From Flavobacteriales bacterium UBA5692 (GTDB lineage: Bacteria; Bacteroidota; Bacteroidia; Flavobacteriales_D; Sanyastnellaceae), in the NCBI GenBank assembly GCA_002420235.1, contig DIHQ01000045.1, positions 1-6,758 of the forward strand: a stretch of 6,758 nucleotides of DNA, in the 5' to 3' direction. Both the position numbers and the translations under genes were made by a program. Each line of letters begins with the position of its first letter. The stretch's first letter is position 1. Below, piece after piece: positions 6,642 through 6,758 of the stretch. A model generated the notes under the pieces. The model made no database searches and had not been told where the DNA came from. It was given only the letters and a program-made list of their open reading frames with translations.

Positions 6642-6758
6642 ATGCTCGCTTCAATTGGAACGCAAAGAAAAGGCCGGAATTTCAATAAGAGCAAATCGGA
6701 TTCCGAATGCAAGGCTTAATTTCACACAGATATAGAGATGAATAATATCGTAAATCGT
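6642..6758 (-). promoter_or_regulatory. topA upstream region with weak promoter candidate
   Basis: 117 bp from the topA start to the window edge. On the minus strand TTTG (6695-6692) and TTTCTTTG (6670-6663) are separated by 21 bases, resembling the Bacteroidota TTTG/TAnnTTTG promoter with one mismatch in the -7 element. This would put transcription start about 15 bases before the topA ATG. The TTTG element lies inside an imperfect inverted repeat at 6691-6710 (TCGG-ATT-CCGA, flanked by GCA/TGC), which could be an operator or chance. On the plus strand an ATG at 6738 opens seven codons (MNNIVNR) to the edge; a divergent gene could begin there, but this is too short to call. I see nothing else in the region. 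Confidence 0.3.

Overview
The window is a single co-oriented block of Bacteroidota chromosome. Every gene I can support lies on the minus strand, so transcription runs from right (6758) to left (1). The organism is identified by a type IX secretion system (T9SS)/gliding gene run (porP/sprF, gldK, gldL), a type that is essentially confined to the Bacteroidota. Start codons without recognisable Shine-Dalgarno sequences and the near-balanced base composition fit this. A marine or freshwater Flavobacteriales-like lineage is plausible, but that is inference; I cannot place it to family.

Layout in order of transcription. (1) topA, DNA topoisomerase I, at 6641-4329, with a 117-bp upstream region that carries a weak promoter candidate. 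(2) An arginase/formimidoylglutamase-like gene at 4248-3088 whose metal-binding motifs are degraded in three of six positions; it is probably a non-catalytic arginase-fold protein. (3) A 120-bp gap with two inverted repeats and a weak promoter candidate. (4) A PorP/SprF outer-membrane protein at 2967-2008. (5) The GldK (PorK) lipoprotein at 1937-573. (6) The first 168 codons of GldL (PorL), starting at 504 and running off the left edge. By family precedent gldM and gldN should follow outside the window.

How they work together: GldL, with GldM, forms the proton-driven motor of the T9SS in the inner membrane. GldK, with GldN, forms a periplasmic ring attached to the outer membrane. PorP is the outer-membrane protein encoded with the ring, as in the porPKLMN cluster of Porphyromonas gingivalis. 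topA is housekeeping. The arginase-like protein has no established role here. Its placement between topA and the T9SS genes, together with loss of catalytic ligands but retention of the fold, is the most interesting thing in the window. No mobile elements, CRISPR arrays, RNA genes or pseudogenes were seen, and no gene-free stretch exceeds 120 bp.
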